Positions 20,557 to 31,085 of a stretch of DNA of 64,000 bases are shown piece by piece. The stretch spans positions 4,478,888 to 4,542,887 of the forward strand of contig CP053172.1 in assembly GCA_014607495.2 (NCBI GenBank), in the 5' to 3' direction. A program made the translations under genes and the position numbers. How positions within the stretch are numbered: position 1 is the stretch's first letter; each line of letters starts with the position of its first letter. This DNA is from Carposina sasakii (lineage: Eukaryota > Arthropoda > Insecta > Lepidoptera > Carposinidae). The notes under the pieces were generated by a model, which did no database searches, was not told where the DNA came from, and saw only the letters and a program-made list of their open reading frames with translations.

Positions 20557-20914
20557 AACTACATGGACGGAAGGCCATGCAGCTGATGGTATTCTAGTGA
20601 AGCCCTGCTTCAGCACGGATATTAGAATACATTGATTTGGTTTTCGATACTTCATCACAAACACGTCATAATTTAAACGTCCTCCTAAATGTAGGCTTCC
20701 TTTTGAAGGAATTCTAACCGGGTGCCCAAGTCCCCAAGGACTAGAAAAAACAAACGCATGCACCCTAATTTAAGACAAACTCTGTATACATCTGGTGCAT
20801 TTTTTGTATGCAACATTGATTGTTATTTTAGGACATAACACAGGAAATAAAATAACCTTATTTACTTGACCAGAAAAAACCCGACTGCGTAAAAATTTTG
20901 ATCCAGTGTCACCC

Positions 20915-21206
20915 TAAGGGCTGATTTTTCCAAACGTCAGATAGCCTTTCAGAAGAATAAAGTTTCTGCTGTCTCTATCATCATCAAGTTTGAGAGCAAG
21001 ACAGCATCAACTTTATTCTTCTGATAGGCTATCAGCCCCCCTAGCATGACCACGCATTGTGGATATCGTATCGTCTCTATACAAAATTCAACATTGCGGC
21101 TATATTTATCGTATTTTGACAGGCTAAATGTCGATAAATCGGATTATCATATCGTGTTTCGCAGGTCATGCAACTGGAGCTTGACGTTTGGAAAAATCAG
21201 CCATAA
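20915..21206. mobile_element. MITE with GGCTGATTTTTCC ends
   Basis: GGGCTGATTTTTCCAAACGT at the left and ACGTTTGGAAAAATCAGCC at the right are inverted repeats. The left half has AGAATAAAGTTTCTGCTGTC paired with AGACAGCATCAACTTTATTC. A related shorter copy lies at 61913-62086. Confidence 0.7.
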
Positions 21207-21326
21207 GACAAATCTAATGAAACCTCTAAAGCTCAAATGCGAAAAGCCGTTTAGGCTTTAGAGTGAGCGTGCAAACATAGACACTCGAAAAACATAACCC
21301 TCCTTCTTGCGCAGTCCGGTAAAATC

Positions 21327-21784
21327 TAGAGATGTAACGGATATCCGGTAACTATCCGGCCGGATGGTGAAGACAAGGCCGGATACCGGATAGTAACTTA
21401 GTATCCGGCCGGATACCGTATTGTACTTAGTATAGTAAAATTCTCATAATTTTACAGAAATATATGGCAAATCATACCACATAATCGTTTTTTTGATGAT
21501 GACATTTCTTGTTAATTAAACACACAAAAAAAGCACGACTTCAAGTGAATAAACAATGGAATAAACTAGCGCAAACTGTCACGCGAGCGAAAACACTCAA
21601 ACGCTGTCTCTGCTATCGCTTTGCTTTTGCAAGATAGGTAATCAGGGGGCAGTTCACCGCGCCTATATTCAAATCAACCTGATCGCGTAATGCAAGGCAA
21701 TAAAAAGCCGGATATCCGGCGCTCCGTACTCGTAGCTGGCTGAATATTCGGTATCCGGACAAACCACTATCCGTTTCATCTCTA
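21327..21784. mobile_element. hAT-type element, TAGAGATG ends
   Basis: Terminal inverted repeats TAGAGATGTAACGGATA and TATCCGTTTCATCTCTA. Eight-base flanks GTAAAATC and GTAAAAAC (one mismatch) mark the target site. The subterminal DNA is dense in CCGGATA words, likely transposase-binding repeats. 458 bp, no ORF. Confidence 0.8.
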
Positions 21785-21912
21785 GTAAAAACTAAAGCGA
21801 TTTATTTGTAAAAATTATGTAGGAGACACCATTAGGTGACACATGCCACTCTAATTAAAAACAAAACCCGTTTGGCGCAGTCGGGTAAAATGACGTTAGT
21901 TAAGCCTAAAAC

Positions 21913-22297
21913 CAGGGTTTGAAGTGATAATTATCATATATACCTTGATAATTATCTTTGATAATTATAAAAATGAAACACTAAAATAATCTCACTAAAC
22001 GAAAAAAAAACCGTTTCTCTGACGAGATAAGTGTGAATTTCTGTTCTTTAGGTACTTTCTTACTTTTGTTTGACGTCATAAAAACAAATTCTGAAAGAAA
22101 TTGTATATTTCTCAAATTTATTGTTTGCTGTTTCATTAATAATACTGAAAAACCTACACCCTCCTTAAGATAAATATATTATCATTTAAATAATGAAAAT
22201 TTCAAGAAGTTATACGGAAATTCAGCTAGAATGATTATCAGATAATTATCAAGATAATTATCCAAAAAAATATTTATCTTGATAATTTCGAACCCTG
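21913..22297. mobile_element. hAT-like MITE with GATAATTATC ends, copy 2
   Basis: 385 bp with ends CAGGGTTTGAAGTGATAATT and GATAATTTCGAACCCTG. It is flanked by a perfect 8-bp CCTAAAAC duplication (21905-21912 and 22298-22305). The interior is AT-rich and shares AAATATATT with copy 1. Confidence 0.85.
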
Positions 22298-22594
22298 CCT
22301 AAAACATCCCTTACCATATTTCCTAGTAGGCTGGTACTCCTGATACGAGTGGAAGCTGACATTGCTCAACTGTCTCTGCATGATGTCAGCTCAGTTACAC
22401 TGTCACTTCTGTTCATTTCCTTAACATCTAATCTTTGGTTCAGGATTTGGTACCCCTGTGTAAGATGACGGTTAAGTGGTGGGGATGCGCGATTTTTGAT
22501 GCGGTTTTGGCCTTTACGTGTGACACTGTGTGTTTTTAACCTCGACGCAATACACCGGCGGGTGTGTTTGATCGATCTATTTAGTTTGTAGGTA

Positions 22595-23144
22595 CAGTGA
22601 AACCTGGATAATTGGGATCTCAAGGGACAAAGACATATGTACCAATTATTGAGGGTTTCCATCCAGTTTTAATCCAGTTTTCCAATAAGCAGGTTTAAAT
22701 TTATAGTTGTCTTATTTACAGAGGCCCCCACATTTCCACAATCATAATGTGATAGAAGTTTTAATTTTTCAGCTACTGATAACGTTTTATATTTACGTTT
22801 GGACATTTTGTACACATTTATTCCCTTGTTTTTAGGTCAAAACATGAGATGGTATACTGACAATCAAAGCATGCGCGAAAGACGACGCGAAATGTATGTA
22901 AACAAACACGTCAAAACGTGTTGAAACCTGATTAATTTGTCTCACTTATACAGGTAATTGAGCTACAGAGTCTCAATTATAGAGGTAAACATCGAAAAAG
23001 TCTTAGAATTCAAATCTTATTTGACCAGGTTCAAAAAGTCCCATTAACAGAGGTAATTTAATGAAAAAGAACCGGGACTTCGTTGCATCTCTCAATAATA
23101 GAGGTTTCTCATTTATCCAGGTCCCACTTAACCAGGTTTCACTG
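22595..23144. mobile_element. pogo/Tigger-like non-autonomous element
   Basis: 550 bp with ends CAGTGAAACCTGGATAATTG and ACTTAACCAGGTTTCACTG, flanked by TA on both sides. CAGTGAAACCT-type ends and TA duplication suggest the Tc1/mariner/pogo superfamily. The interior repeats ATTATAGAGGT and ACAGAGGT words. No transposase frame survives. Confidence 0.65.
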
Positions 23145-23230
23145 TACTTTTACTTATCCTATCCTAGTAGTATCTATGCTACGAGTGTCATAAATGTGAA
23201 AGATTGTAACAATGGATGTTTGTGACACTC

Positions 23231-23670
23231 ACGCAGATCTATTCCGTTTCGATCGCAGCATGTGATCCCCAAAAAGGATCCGTTTTATTTGATTTTATAA
23301 TTTTATTCCTATTCCCGTCGCGGGATCAGATGAATAGTTCATTTATTTTGTATTCCGTTCTGATCCCGTGTGTCTTCTCAATGATTTTTAGTACTGTTAG
23401 CAAGTAAAACAAGTAGACACATACAATATTGTTTTTCGAATGATTGTTGATATTTACTAAGATATCGAGACTATTTTACAAATTCTTAACTTTGTCGTTC
23501 TTCAATAAAAACAACTTGTAGAATTTTCATTCTTTTATTTCCTGATCAAAAAAGAACTCCACGAGATCAAACCGGAATGTAATAAAAAAAAATATCAGAC
23601 CGGAATTTTTTGTGGATTTAAAGTAAAAAGGGATTAGTTTAAGGGATCAGACCGGAATAGATCCTTACGC
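23231..23670. mobile_element. inverted-repeat element with GATCTATTCCG ends
   Basis: CGCAGATCTATTCCGTTTCG at the left and CCGGAATAGATCCTTACGC at the right are imperfect inverted repeats. Internal GATCAGACCGGAAT words recur. The boundary is approximate. The 63-codon ORF inside is discounted. Confidence 0.5.
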
Positions 23671-23674
23671 ATAA

Positions 23675-24735
23675 ACTACCGAACAGATTTTGGTAGAAAT
23701 TACAGTTATATACCTATAATATATCAAAATAGGCTAAATAGTTTGCGCAGACAAAGTCGCGGTCATGAAGATATATAAATGTAACTTCGGATTTAGAGAA
23801 GATTCAGCATAAATACACCGCTAAATTGTCCATACGTTTTGCTATCGGTACACCAGATTCCATCAAAACCCGTCCAGACATTTCGCACAATTGCCATATT
23901 TATCACAACAACATCGTTTTCTTTCCGCTTCATGGACGCATGCGTCCAAACACGTATTTCAGCAGTAAAATCATAAACCACATGCGCACGCGCACCGTAT
24001 GTTAATGGCGGCCTACCGGTGCATGGGCATTGCCCCGCGCAATTAAAAACTTATTCAATACCGCTACACGGTATTACATGGAATTTTACATATTATAGCG
24101 GTTCTTAGGGGCCGATGCGCGAGTACTAAACTAGGCCTTCAAAAGACTCTACAGTTAAAAAAATCTAAATATCTTCTTTCTTGTAATCTTTCTTTAGTAG
24201 CGTAGCGCTGCCATGGTCGCCTGGTAAAATATAGCCCCTATACAAAATCATGTCTTAATTTAGACACTGATTAAATATTTGACAGAAAGATATAACTAAT
24301 CTCAAATATCAAATTTAGACAATTTTTAGCTTAAATGATGTCTAAATTATTCTGTAATAACATGGTAAGGTACCTATCTAATAATGGTCGTCTTAAATTC
24401 ATCAAAGGTCCATTTCTAAAAAACATTTATCCTTTTTTAAATTAATAGTAAAATTTCTATAATTTTTATATTTCTACCAGCGATCTCGATTTATAGATTT
24501 TTTTTCTAAATGCGCGATTTTACCTAAAAACACTGTTTTGTCGAGCAATAAATGCTCAAACTTTTCAAATGACACACCTATACAATACTCCCTTAATTTA
24601 TTTATTAAATGTTAACTCTACAAATGTAAACAAACAACTCAAATCGCGAGCAATTTGTTAACCTATCGCGAACGCGCAGCAAACCGGATCGAAAAACTAG
24701 TTTCGCGTCCCATATTCGCTTGCAAACCGGCTAGA
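23675..24735. other. intergenic, nothing recognised
   Basis: AT-rich sequence with no convincing ORF, RNA gene or inverted repeat. A 62-codon minus-strand ORF at 23793-23981 has no recognisable motif. Confidence 0.4.
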
Positions 24736-24739
24736 ACGA

Positions 24740-24866
24740 TACATTAGCCTATTTCAGTCCACTGCTGGACGTGGGCCTCCCCCAGGGCACGCCACAAGGC
24801 TACAGCTATAGGGAGGTTTTTGCCCATAGTCACCACGCTGGGCAGGCGGGTTGGTGACGATAGACA
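24740..24866 (-). repeat. RTE-like LINE 3' tail
   Basis: CCTATTTCAGTCCACTGCTG, GGGCCTCCCCCAGGGCACGC and ATAGTCACCACGCTGGGCAG. Same module as elsewhere, strongly truncated. Confidence 0.6.
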
Positions 24867-25158
24867 AAATTCCTGCTGATGCGGGAACTCACTAGAAATA
24901 TATATAATAATAATAATTTATTTCAAATAATAATAAGAAATATTATAAGAAAATATAATAAGAAATAAATAAGAAATATCTACATATCGCCTCTTTACAA
25001 GAACAACGTGACATCTCACAAAGTTGTGGTTTTAAAATATCTAGTTGAAGTATTCTAGAGAAGCACCATATAAACAATCTAGTTTTTATTTAAGAGTTCA
25101 GTAGTAAACCCACAAGTTTGTGTTTCATATTCCGTGAGTAACCCCCTGTGCTGATCGG

Positions 25159-25344
25159 CCCCCTGATTATGTAAAAGCAATGGCAAAGCCGAAGCAAAGC
25201 GATAGCGAAAATTTGTACAATATTCGCCATGAAATGTCAAAGTTCCTTTGAAATTCATTTTACGTAATACGAATTTGACAAGCAATCAGCGATTTTTGTA
25301 CTCTTTTCGCTATCGCTTTGCTTTTTCTAACTAGGTAATAAGGG
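25159..25344. mobile_element. R5 element
   Basis: Starts CCCCCTGATTATGTAAAAGC just after CGG, and ends GGTAATAAGGG. The interior GTACAATATTCGCCATGAAA and TTGACAAGCAATCAGCGATT is shared with 51879-52065 and 55315-55495. The right flank no longer shows CGG. Confidence 0.7.
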
Positions 25345-25419
25345 ATACATACATGTAGTAAAATAATAATATAAATCAGAAGTGGGATACGTAGGACTAT
25401 TATCGGCGGTAGGTACATT

Positions 25420-25774
25420 TGTAATGTACCCTAATAGTGTTTAACTTTCTCACTAAGATAATTTGTTTACATGATAATTAGTAATTATTGTTTATGAACA
25501 AAGGTCGTGGTAAAATTCTCGAAATATGTCTATTTGTTAATGATAGATATCAGAATAGTTTAAATACTCCTTCCTGGACCATTAGAGCCAGTTGACTTCC
25601 AACCTTCGGCGAGAGTAGTTACTCTGAGATAACAGTGCGCTATAAGTCCTCCGAAATAAGCAAGTTTGTACATGTAAGTGTAATAAATAAGTTGCTTATA
25701 TTAAAAACTGTGTCACCATAAACTGTCTTGTGTGTTTCGTTGAAAAACTCCCCTTCTGCACGCCGCACATTACA
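25420..25774 (+). repeat. 5' LTR
   Basis: 355 bp with the 8-bp inverted termini TGTAATGT and ACATTACA. It contains an AATAAA at 25682-25687. No clear TATA box was identified; a GTTTAAATACTCC stretch lies near 25557. By eye it matches the 3' LTR at every base. Confidence 0.95.
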
Positions 25775-25776
25775 AT

Positions 25777-25790
25777 TGGTGTCAGAAGTG
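25777..25790 (+). promoter_or_regulatory. primer binding site, tRNA-Leu type
   Basis: TGGTGTCAGAAGTG begins 2 bp after the LTR. It complements the CACTTCTGACACCA 3' end found on animal tRNA-Leu isoacceptors, recalled rather than searched. Beyond 14 bases the match is offset by an extra TG before TGGGA. Confidence 0.75.
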
Positions 25791-25845
25791 TGGGATCGTG
25801 AAAACTGTGGACTCGAAAGAAACGTGGACTGCCTGACAAATCACG

Positions 25846-26091
25846 TTGGTTTCCACAAAATTCGGTAACAGAACGCGAATTAAAAAACTCGTGTACCGAT
25901 TCTGTACGGCAAAGCAGTGGGCAAGAACGACAACAGACGGGGTGCAAGACACGGAGAAGTTATCGAGCTGTAAGAAACAGACGAGGTGCCAAGGAATAGA
26001 CAAGGTTCCAGAAACAGACGAGGTGCAAAATAGCAGAAAAGCAGTTATCAGCCAACGAAGTGTTGCAACTCAAAATAATTTCGACAAGTGA
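25846..26091 (+). other. 81-codon leader ORF upstream of gag
   Basis: Opens at ATG 25846 in the untranslated leader and stops at 26089-26091, 26 bp before the gag ATG. It is basic and polar with no known motif. Its last Lys codon spans a candidate splice donor (GTGAGT at 26088). Splicing from there to the acceptor before env would keep this frame open into env. It may simply be an untranslated leader. Confidence 0.35.
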
Positions 26092-26093
26092 GT
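26088..26093 (+). promoter_or_regulatory. candidate splice donor for env mRNA
   Basis: GTGAGT in the leader 30 bp upstream of gag is close to the donor consensus, in the position from which errantivirus subgenomic env transcripts are spliced. Unproven. Confidence 0.45.
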
Positions 26094-26117
26094 TATATTA
26101 TATAAATTTAGATTAAA

Positions 26118-29100
26118 ATGTCATTTAAGGAAGAAGTAATAAATCCGTCACAAGGATACATTGATATAGGGCTTGCGGAAAGAATGATAAACAAATATGA
26201 TGGTGATAAGGCAAATTTGCACGTTTTCCTAGATAACTGTAATAATGCTTACAATCTTTTAAATCCAATATATAAAATAGCTTTTGTGTCAGTGGTGCTA
26301 TCAAAAATAGAAGGTAATATTAGGTCGACATTATTAAATAGGTCATTCGACTCCTGGAAGGATTTAGAAAAACATTTACTAGAAAATTACTCTGAAAAAC
26401 GAACGTTTGCTCAATGGCAGTTAGAGTTAAATTCATGTAAGCAAAATCACAATGAGCCGGTCTTAAAATATTCTGGTAGGGTTGAGAATTGCTATATTAA
26501 GTTGATTAAATCTTTGAGTCCAAATCTAACTAAGGAAGCACGGGAAGCTAATGTCGAATTATTAAAAAACCAAGCATTAAATATTTTTATTAGTGGTCTT
26601 ATACCACAGTTGCATATTCTATTAAAATCACAAAAACCTCAAAATTTCGAAGAAGCAGTTTCGATTGCTATTTCGGAAGAACAAGAAATTAAATCTAGGC
26701 AAGAAATGAGCACTAGGCAATATGATCCACGAGCAAAAAGATGTTCTAACTGTAACAGATTAGGACATCTAGCTTTTCAATGTAGGCAACAAGTTATGGT
26801 TAGACCAATGCAAACGAATAATGTAAATTCAATACCTACTTGCTTTAATTGTTCAAAAAAAGGGCATTACGCGAAGGACTGTTGGCATAGAAATCATGAT
26901 TATAATCGAACAAACAATAATCCACATTTTAATAGATTTCCAAACAATTATCGTGCAAATAAAAACAAGCCACCAAACAGATTACCGGGGAACTTGGTAG
27001 CTCAAGGAAATAGAGATAATACTCACTCGAGTAATTTAAACTCAAACGGTCCAAGGGCAGCACAGGGTGCAGGTCGAATAATGTTTATTAATACAGGCGT
27101 ATCCGTTTATGTCAACTTATCAGCTAACGAAATAAAAAATAATAGTAATAAATTTCTGATAGACACGGGTGCTGAAATAAGTTTAGTGAAATTAAAATAT
27201 TTAGAAGGAGAGACTCTAGTTTATGAAGATAAAAAGTATAAGTTACGAGGAATTGATAAAGATGCAAATCCGACTGAAACTAAAGGCTATACACATATAA
27301 CATTTAATATAGGTGAAAAACAAGTATATCATACCCTCTCTGTGGTCCCTGATAACTTTCCTATAGATTGTGTTGGTGTCATAGGTAGCGATTTCCTTCA
27401 GTCTACAAATTCTGTAATTGATTTTCAGCGAGGAAAAATCGAAATAATAGGAGTAAGTTTAGATATTGAGTTTGAAGGTGAAGGTGTAAGTTTGATTGAT
27501 AATTCTGAAGTTGAGAGCAATTGCGAAGTCTATAGTAACATTTCAGACGACGGAATATTTAATAAAAATATTGAAAAACCTGAATCTGATGAAAAAAGTT
27601 TTATAGAGTTTAAAAGGAAACAATTATTAAGGGATAATATTATAAGAAATAAAAATCGTACTAAGTTAAGTGATAAAAGCGAAAGTTGTAAACAAAAAGA
27701 TGATAATTATATAATAAACGATGAAATTCCTAAAAGTAAAAGCCAAAACGCGAATATTCAATGTGAAAATGAAATAATAATAGAACCTAGATGCGAGAAA
27801 ATAATACAAGTTAAAATTATAAATAAAGAATTAAAAGAAGGAGTTATCTTAGAACCATTGGAGATAACAAAAGGAGTTTATTTATGCCCAAGTATCATTA
27901 AAGTTAAAGATTTTATTGGTATAACAGCTTGTTTGAATACAACAAATGAAACAATTAAGATAAATAATGTTAGTGTCAAAATAGACCCATTAGTAAGCGA
28001 CGAGTCGGATGTGATTAAGACAATGCAAATTAACAAGATAAGAAATGAGAAGTCATTTAGTAGTAAGCGATTAGATAAATTAGAACAAGCGTTGAGAACT
28101 GAACACATGAACAAAGAAGAAAAAGAGTCATTAGTCGAAGTGTGTAAACAATATAATCACATATTTCATTTAGAAGGTGATTCATTGACTGCCACAGATA
28201 CAGTCATGCACGAAATACCAACTAATAATGAAATTCCAATTAATGCTAAATCATATAGGTATCCAGAAGCCTTAAAGGAAGAAGTTAATCAGCAAATAAC
28301 AAAACTACTTGAAGATAATATAATAAAACCTTCAAGCAGTCCATGGAATTCTCCAGTTTGGGTCGTACCAAAGAAAATGGACGCTTCCGGAAAGAAGAAA
28401 TGGAGACTCGTAATCGATTTTCGAAAATTGAACGAGATAAGTGTTGGAGATGTATATCCTTTACCACAGATTAACGATATTTTAGATCAGCTAGGTCACA
28501 GTAAATACTTTACTACACTAGATTTAGCTTCAGGATTTCATCAAATTAAAATGCATCCGAACGATCAAGCGAAAACAGCGTTCAGCGTACCTTTAGGTCA
28601 TTACGAATATAACCGTATGCCTTTTGGTTTGAAAAATGCGCCAGCAACGTTTCAACGTCTTATGAACAATGTGTTAACGGGAATACAAGGAGTTAAATGT
28701 TTTGTTTACCTTGATGATATCGTAATTTATGGAAATTCCTTACAAGATCATCATGAAAAATTAAGAGAAGTTTTTGATAGACTGTCACAACATAATTTGA
28801 AGTTACAACCAGACAAGTGTGAGTTTTTAAAAACCGAGGTTATGTATTTAGGTCATTTGATCACACAAAATGGTGTTAAACCAGATCCAAAAAAAGTTGA
28901 AGCTGTAAAAAACTTTCCGATACCTAAAAACCCTAAGGACATTAAAAGTTTTCTAGGTTTAGCCGGATATTACAGACGTTTCATAGAAGATTTCAGTAAA
29001 TTAACACAACCTCTTACTAAACTCTTAAAGAAAGATATACCGTTCTTATGGACAAGTTTACAACAAAATTCCTTCGAAACCTTAAAGTCGAAACTATGTG

Positions 29101-30842
29101 AAGAACCTATATTACAATATCCAAATTTTGCTGAAACTTTCAATTTAACTACAGACGCTAGCAATTATGCAATCGGTAGTGTACTATCACAAGGACTAGT
29201 ATCGAAAGATCTTCCTATCGCTTACGCAAGTAGAACACTAAACAAAGCTGAAGTAAACTATTCTACGACCGAGAAAGAACTATTAGCAATAGTGTGGTCC
29301 GTGAAACACTTCAGGCCTTATTTATATGGTAGAAAATTTCGAATTATAACTGATCACAAACCATTAACATGGTTATTCAACGTAAAGGATCCAGGTTCAA
29401 GGCTAGTTAGATGGAGACTACTTCTGGAAGAATATGACTATGAAATTATATATAAACAAGGAAAATTGAATCAAAATGCAGATGCTTTAAGTCGCATTAT
29501 GCCGGAACATAATGATTCCTTAAATAAATTTCGATTAGTTACAAGAAGCGGAGAAACCTACTCATCATTCCTAAAAGAAATGATAAGAAGACCAATCTTG
29601 TATAATAAACTTGAAGAACATAATGAAACAATTCCAGATAAAGCTAATAGAGTAATTTTTACCTCATGCGATTTAGATAAAGAAAATGAAACAAACCTCA
29701 ATAAATATGATAAATATATTGATTTGTTAAAATGTAATAAACCTAAATTATATGATACTTTAGAAATTGATACGGAGAATCAATCAACGATTTTCTTTTG
29801 CTTTATTCGAATGAATAATTGGGACAAAATCTCTTATAACGATATTTTTGATTGCATTAAGAATTTGAAAAACAAATTAATGCAACTTAATATTAAAGAA
29901 ATTAGTTTTGGAAATTTATCAGAACTTCATTTAAAATGGCACAAAATAAGAACAATAATAAGATATTTATTTAAAGATACTGATATTCAAATTCACGTTT
30001 ATCATTCTCAAGTACGAATTCCAAGTAAAGATGAAATACTTACCATCTTAGAGGAAAATCATTCAAATATTATGTCAGGACACACTGGATTTCATAAAAC
30101 CTATAAGAAAATCAAAGCTCGTTACCACTGGGAAACAATGAAAAAAGATATAAAGGAATTTATCAAAAAATGTAAATCGTGTCAAGAAAATAAAATTAAT
30201 AGGAACAAATATCGACAACCAATGGAAATAACATCAACCTCAACAGAAGCTTTCGAAAAGGTCGCTGTTGACATAGTAGGCCCTTTGCCTACTACAGAAA
30301 ATGGAAATAAATACATTTTGACATTACAAGACGACTTGACAAAATTTTCACAAGCATATCCTATATCTCAACATAACGCAGAAACAATAGCTGATTGTTT
30401 TGTACGTAATTTTATTTGTAAATTTGGTATTCCAAAGATTCTGTTATCCGATCAGGGAGCTGATTTTACTTCAAATTTAATAAAAGAAATCTCTAAACTA
30501 TTTAAGATAAAAAAGATAAACACAAGCGCGTATCATCCTCAATCTAATGGAGCATTGGAAAGAAGCCATTCTACTCTTGCAGACTATTTGAAACATTATG
30601 TAAATGAAGATCAAACCAATTGGGATAATTGGATTGATTTTGCTATGTTTTCGTACAATACTAGCGTTCATAATTCCACTAATTTCACTCCATTTGAATT
30701 AGTTTTCGGAATAAAAGCTTCTCTGCCGACTTCAATAATTAAAGAACCAGAATTTAAATATTTTTATAATAATTACATTGATGAATTAATATTAAGGTTA
30801 AGAAAATCTCGCGAAATTGCTAGAAAAAATATAATAGAATGA
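26118..30842 (+). CDS. gag-pol: gag-pol polyprotein, one frame, terminated early by TGA
   Basis: 1574 codons. The Gag part has a capsid-like N-terminal region and two CCHC zinc knuckles (from Cys209, CSNCNRLGHLAFQC, and from Cys242, CFNCSKKGHYAKDC), then an Asn-rich stretch. The aspartic protease has DTGAE at about 349. A long Lys/Asn/Glu-rich spacer follows. The reverse transcriptase includes VWVVPKK and YLDD at 864-867. RNase H follows with TDASNYAIGSVLS near 1013. Integrase has an HHCC zinc module at about 1315-1355 and the catalytic triad D1385, D1445, E1481 (59 and 35 residues between). The frame stops at 30840-30842 before the integrase C-terminal domain is complete. The start was chosen as the first ATG after the leader. 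Gag and pol are not separated by a frameshift, unlike gypsy itself. Confidence 0.93.
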   Translation: MSFKEEVINPSQGYIDIGLAERMINKYDGDKANLHVFLDNCNNAYNLLNPIYKIAFVSVVLSKIEGNIRSTLLNRSFDSWKDLEKHLLENYSEKRTFAQWQLELNSCKQNHNEPVLKYSGRVENCYIKLIKSLSPNLTKEAREANVELLKNQALNIFISGLIPQLHILLKSQKPQNFEEAVSIAISEEQEIKSRQEMSTRQYDPRAKRCSNCNRLGHLAFQCRQQVMVRPMQTNNVNSIPTCFNCSKKGHYAKDCWHRNHDYNRTNNNPHFNRFPNNYRANKNKPPNRLPGNLVAQGNRDNTHSSNLNSNGPRAAQGAGRIMFINTGVSVYVNLSANEIKNNSNKFLIDTGAEISLVKLKYLEGETLVYEDKKYKLRGIDKDANPTETKGYTHITFNIGEKQVYHTLSVVPDNFPIDCVGVIGSDFLQSTNSVIDFQRGKIEIIGVSLDIEFEGEGVSLIDNSEVESNCEVYSNISDDGIFNKNIEKPESDEKSFIEFKRKQLLRDNIIRNKNRTKLSDKSESCKQKDDNYIINDEIPKSKSQNANIQCENEIIIEPRCEKIIQVKIINKELKEGVILEPLEITKGVYLCPSIIKVKDFIGITACLNTTNETIKINNVSVKIDPLVSDESDVIKTMQINKIRNEKSFSSKRLDKLEQALRTEHMNKEEKESLVEVCKQYNHIFHLEGDSLTATDTVMHEIPTNNEIPINAKSYRYPEALKEEVNQQITKLLEDNIIKPSSSPWNSPVWVVPKKMDASGKKKWRLVIDFRKLNEISVGDVYPLPQINDILDQLGHSKYFTTLDLASGFHQIKMHPNDQAKTAFSVPLGHYEYNRMPFGLKNAPATFQRLMNNVLTGIQGVKCFVYLDDIVIYGNSLQDHHEKLREVFDRLSQHNLKLQPDKCEFLKTEVMYLGHLITQNGVKPDPKKVEAVKNFPIPKNPKDIKSFLGLAGYYRRFIEDFSKLTQPLTKLLKKDIPFLWTSLQQNSFETLKSKLCEEPILQYPNFAETFNLTTDASNYAIGSVLSQGLVSKDLPIAYASRTLNKAEVNYSTTEKELLAIVWSVKHFRPYLYGRKFRIITDHKPLTWLFNVKDPGSRLVRWRLLLEEYDYEIIYKQGKLNQNADALSRIMPEHNDSLNKFRLVTRSGETYSSFLKEMIRRPILYNKLEEHNETIPDKANRVIFTSCDLDKENETNLNKYDKYIDLLKCNKPKLYDTLEIDTENQSTIFFCFIRMNNWDKISYNDIFDCIKNLKNKLMQLNIKEISFGNLSELHLKWHKIRTIIRYLFKDTDIQIHVYHSQVRIPSKDEILTILEENHSNIMSGHTGFHKTYKKIKARYHWETMKKDIKEFIKKCKSCQENKINRNKYRQPMEITSTSTEAFEKVAVDIVGPLPTTENGNKYILTLQDDLTKFSQAYPISQHNAETIADCFVRNFICKFGIPKILLSDQGADFTSNLIKEISKLFKIKKINTSAYHPQSNGALERSHSTLADYLKHYVNEDQTNWDNWIDFAMFSYNTSVHNSTNFTPFELVFGIKASLPTSIIKEPEFKYFYNNYIDELILRLRKSREIARKNIIE

Positions 30843-31085
30843 AAGGAAATTAATAAAAGAATATATGACAAGAAAACTAAAATAAAAGAATTCAAAGTAG
30901 GAGATTCCGTATATTTAAGTAATGAACAGGTTAAGTTAGGAAAGTCCAAAAAATTGTCACCATATTGGTTAGGTCCATTTTCAGTCATAGAAGTAAACTC
31001 TCCAGTAAATGTAACGATTCGTATCAAGAAAAGAAAAATGAGAGTACATACTAATCGATTGAAACATGCATTTGTTTCAGGATGA
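30843..31085 (+). pseudogene. pol: 3' part of pol, cut off by the TGA (integrase C-terminal region)
   Basis: The same reading frame stays open for 80 codons after the TGA and shows a GPF-type core (SPYWLGPFSVIEV), the chromatin/DNA-binding C-terminal domain of Ty3/gypsy integrases. It ends at a TGA (31083-31085) that overlaps the env ATG. The break is a single nonsense codon with no frameshift. Read-through, or a mutation at a CGA or similar codon, could each explain it. Confidence 0.85.
31071..31081 (+). promoter_or_regulatory. candidate env splice acceptor
   Basis: TTTGTTTCAG ends one base before the env ATG at 31082. A pyrimidine-rich tract plus CAG fits an acceptor for a spliced env mRNA. 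Confidence 0.5.
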
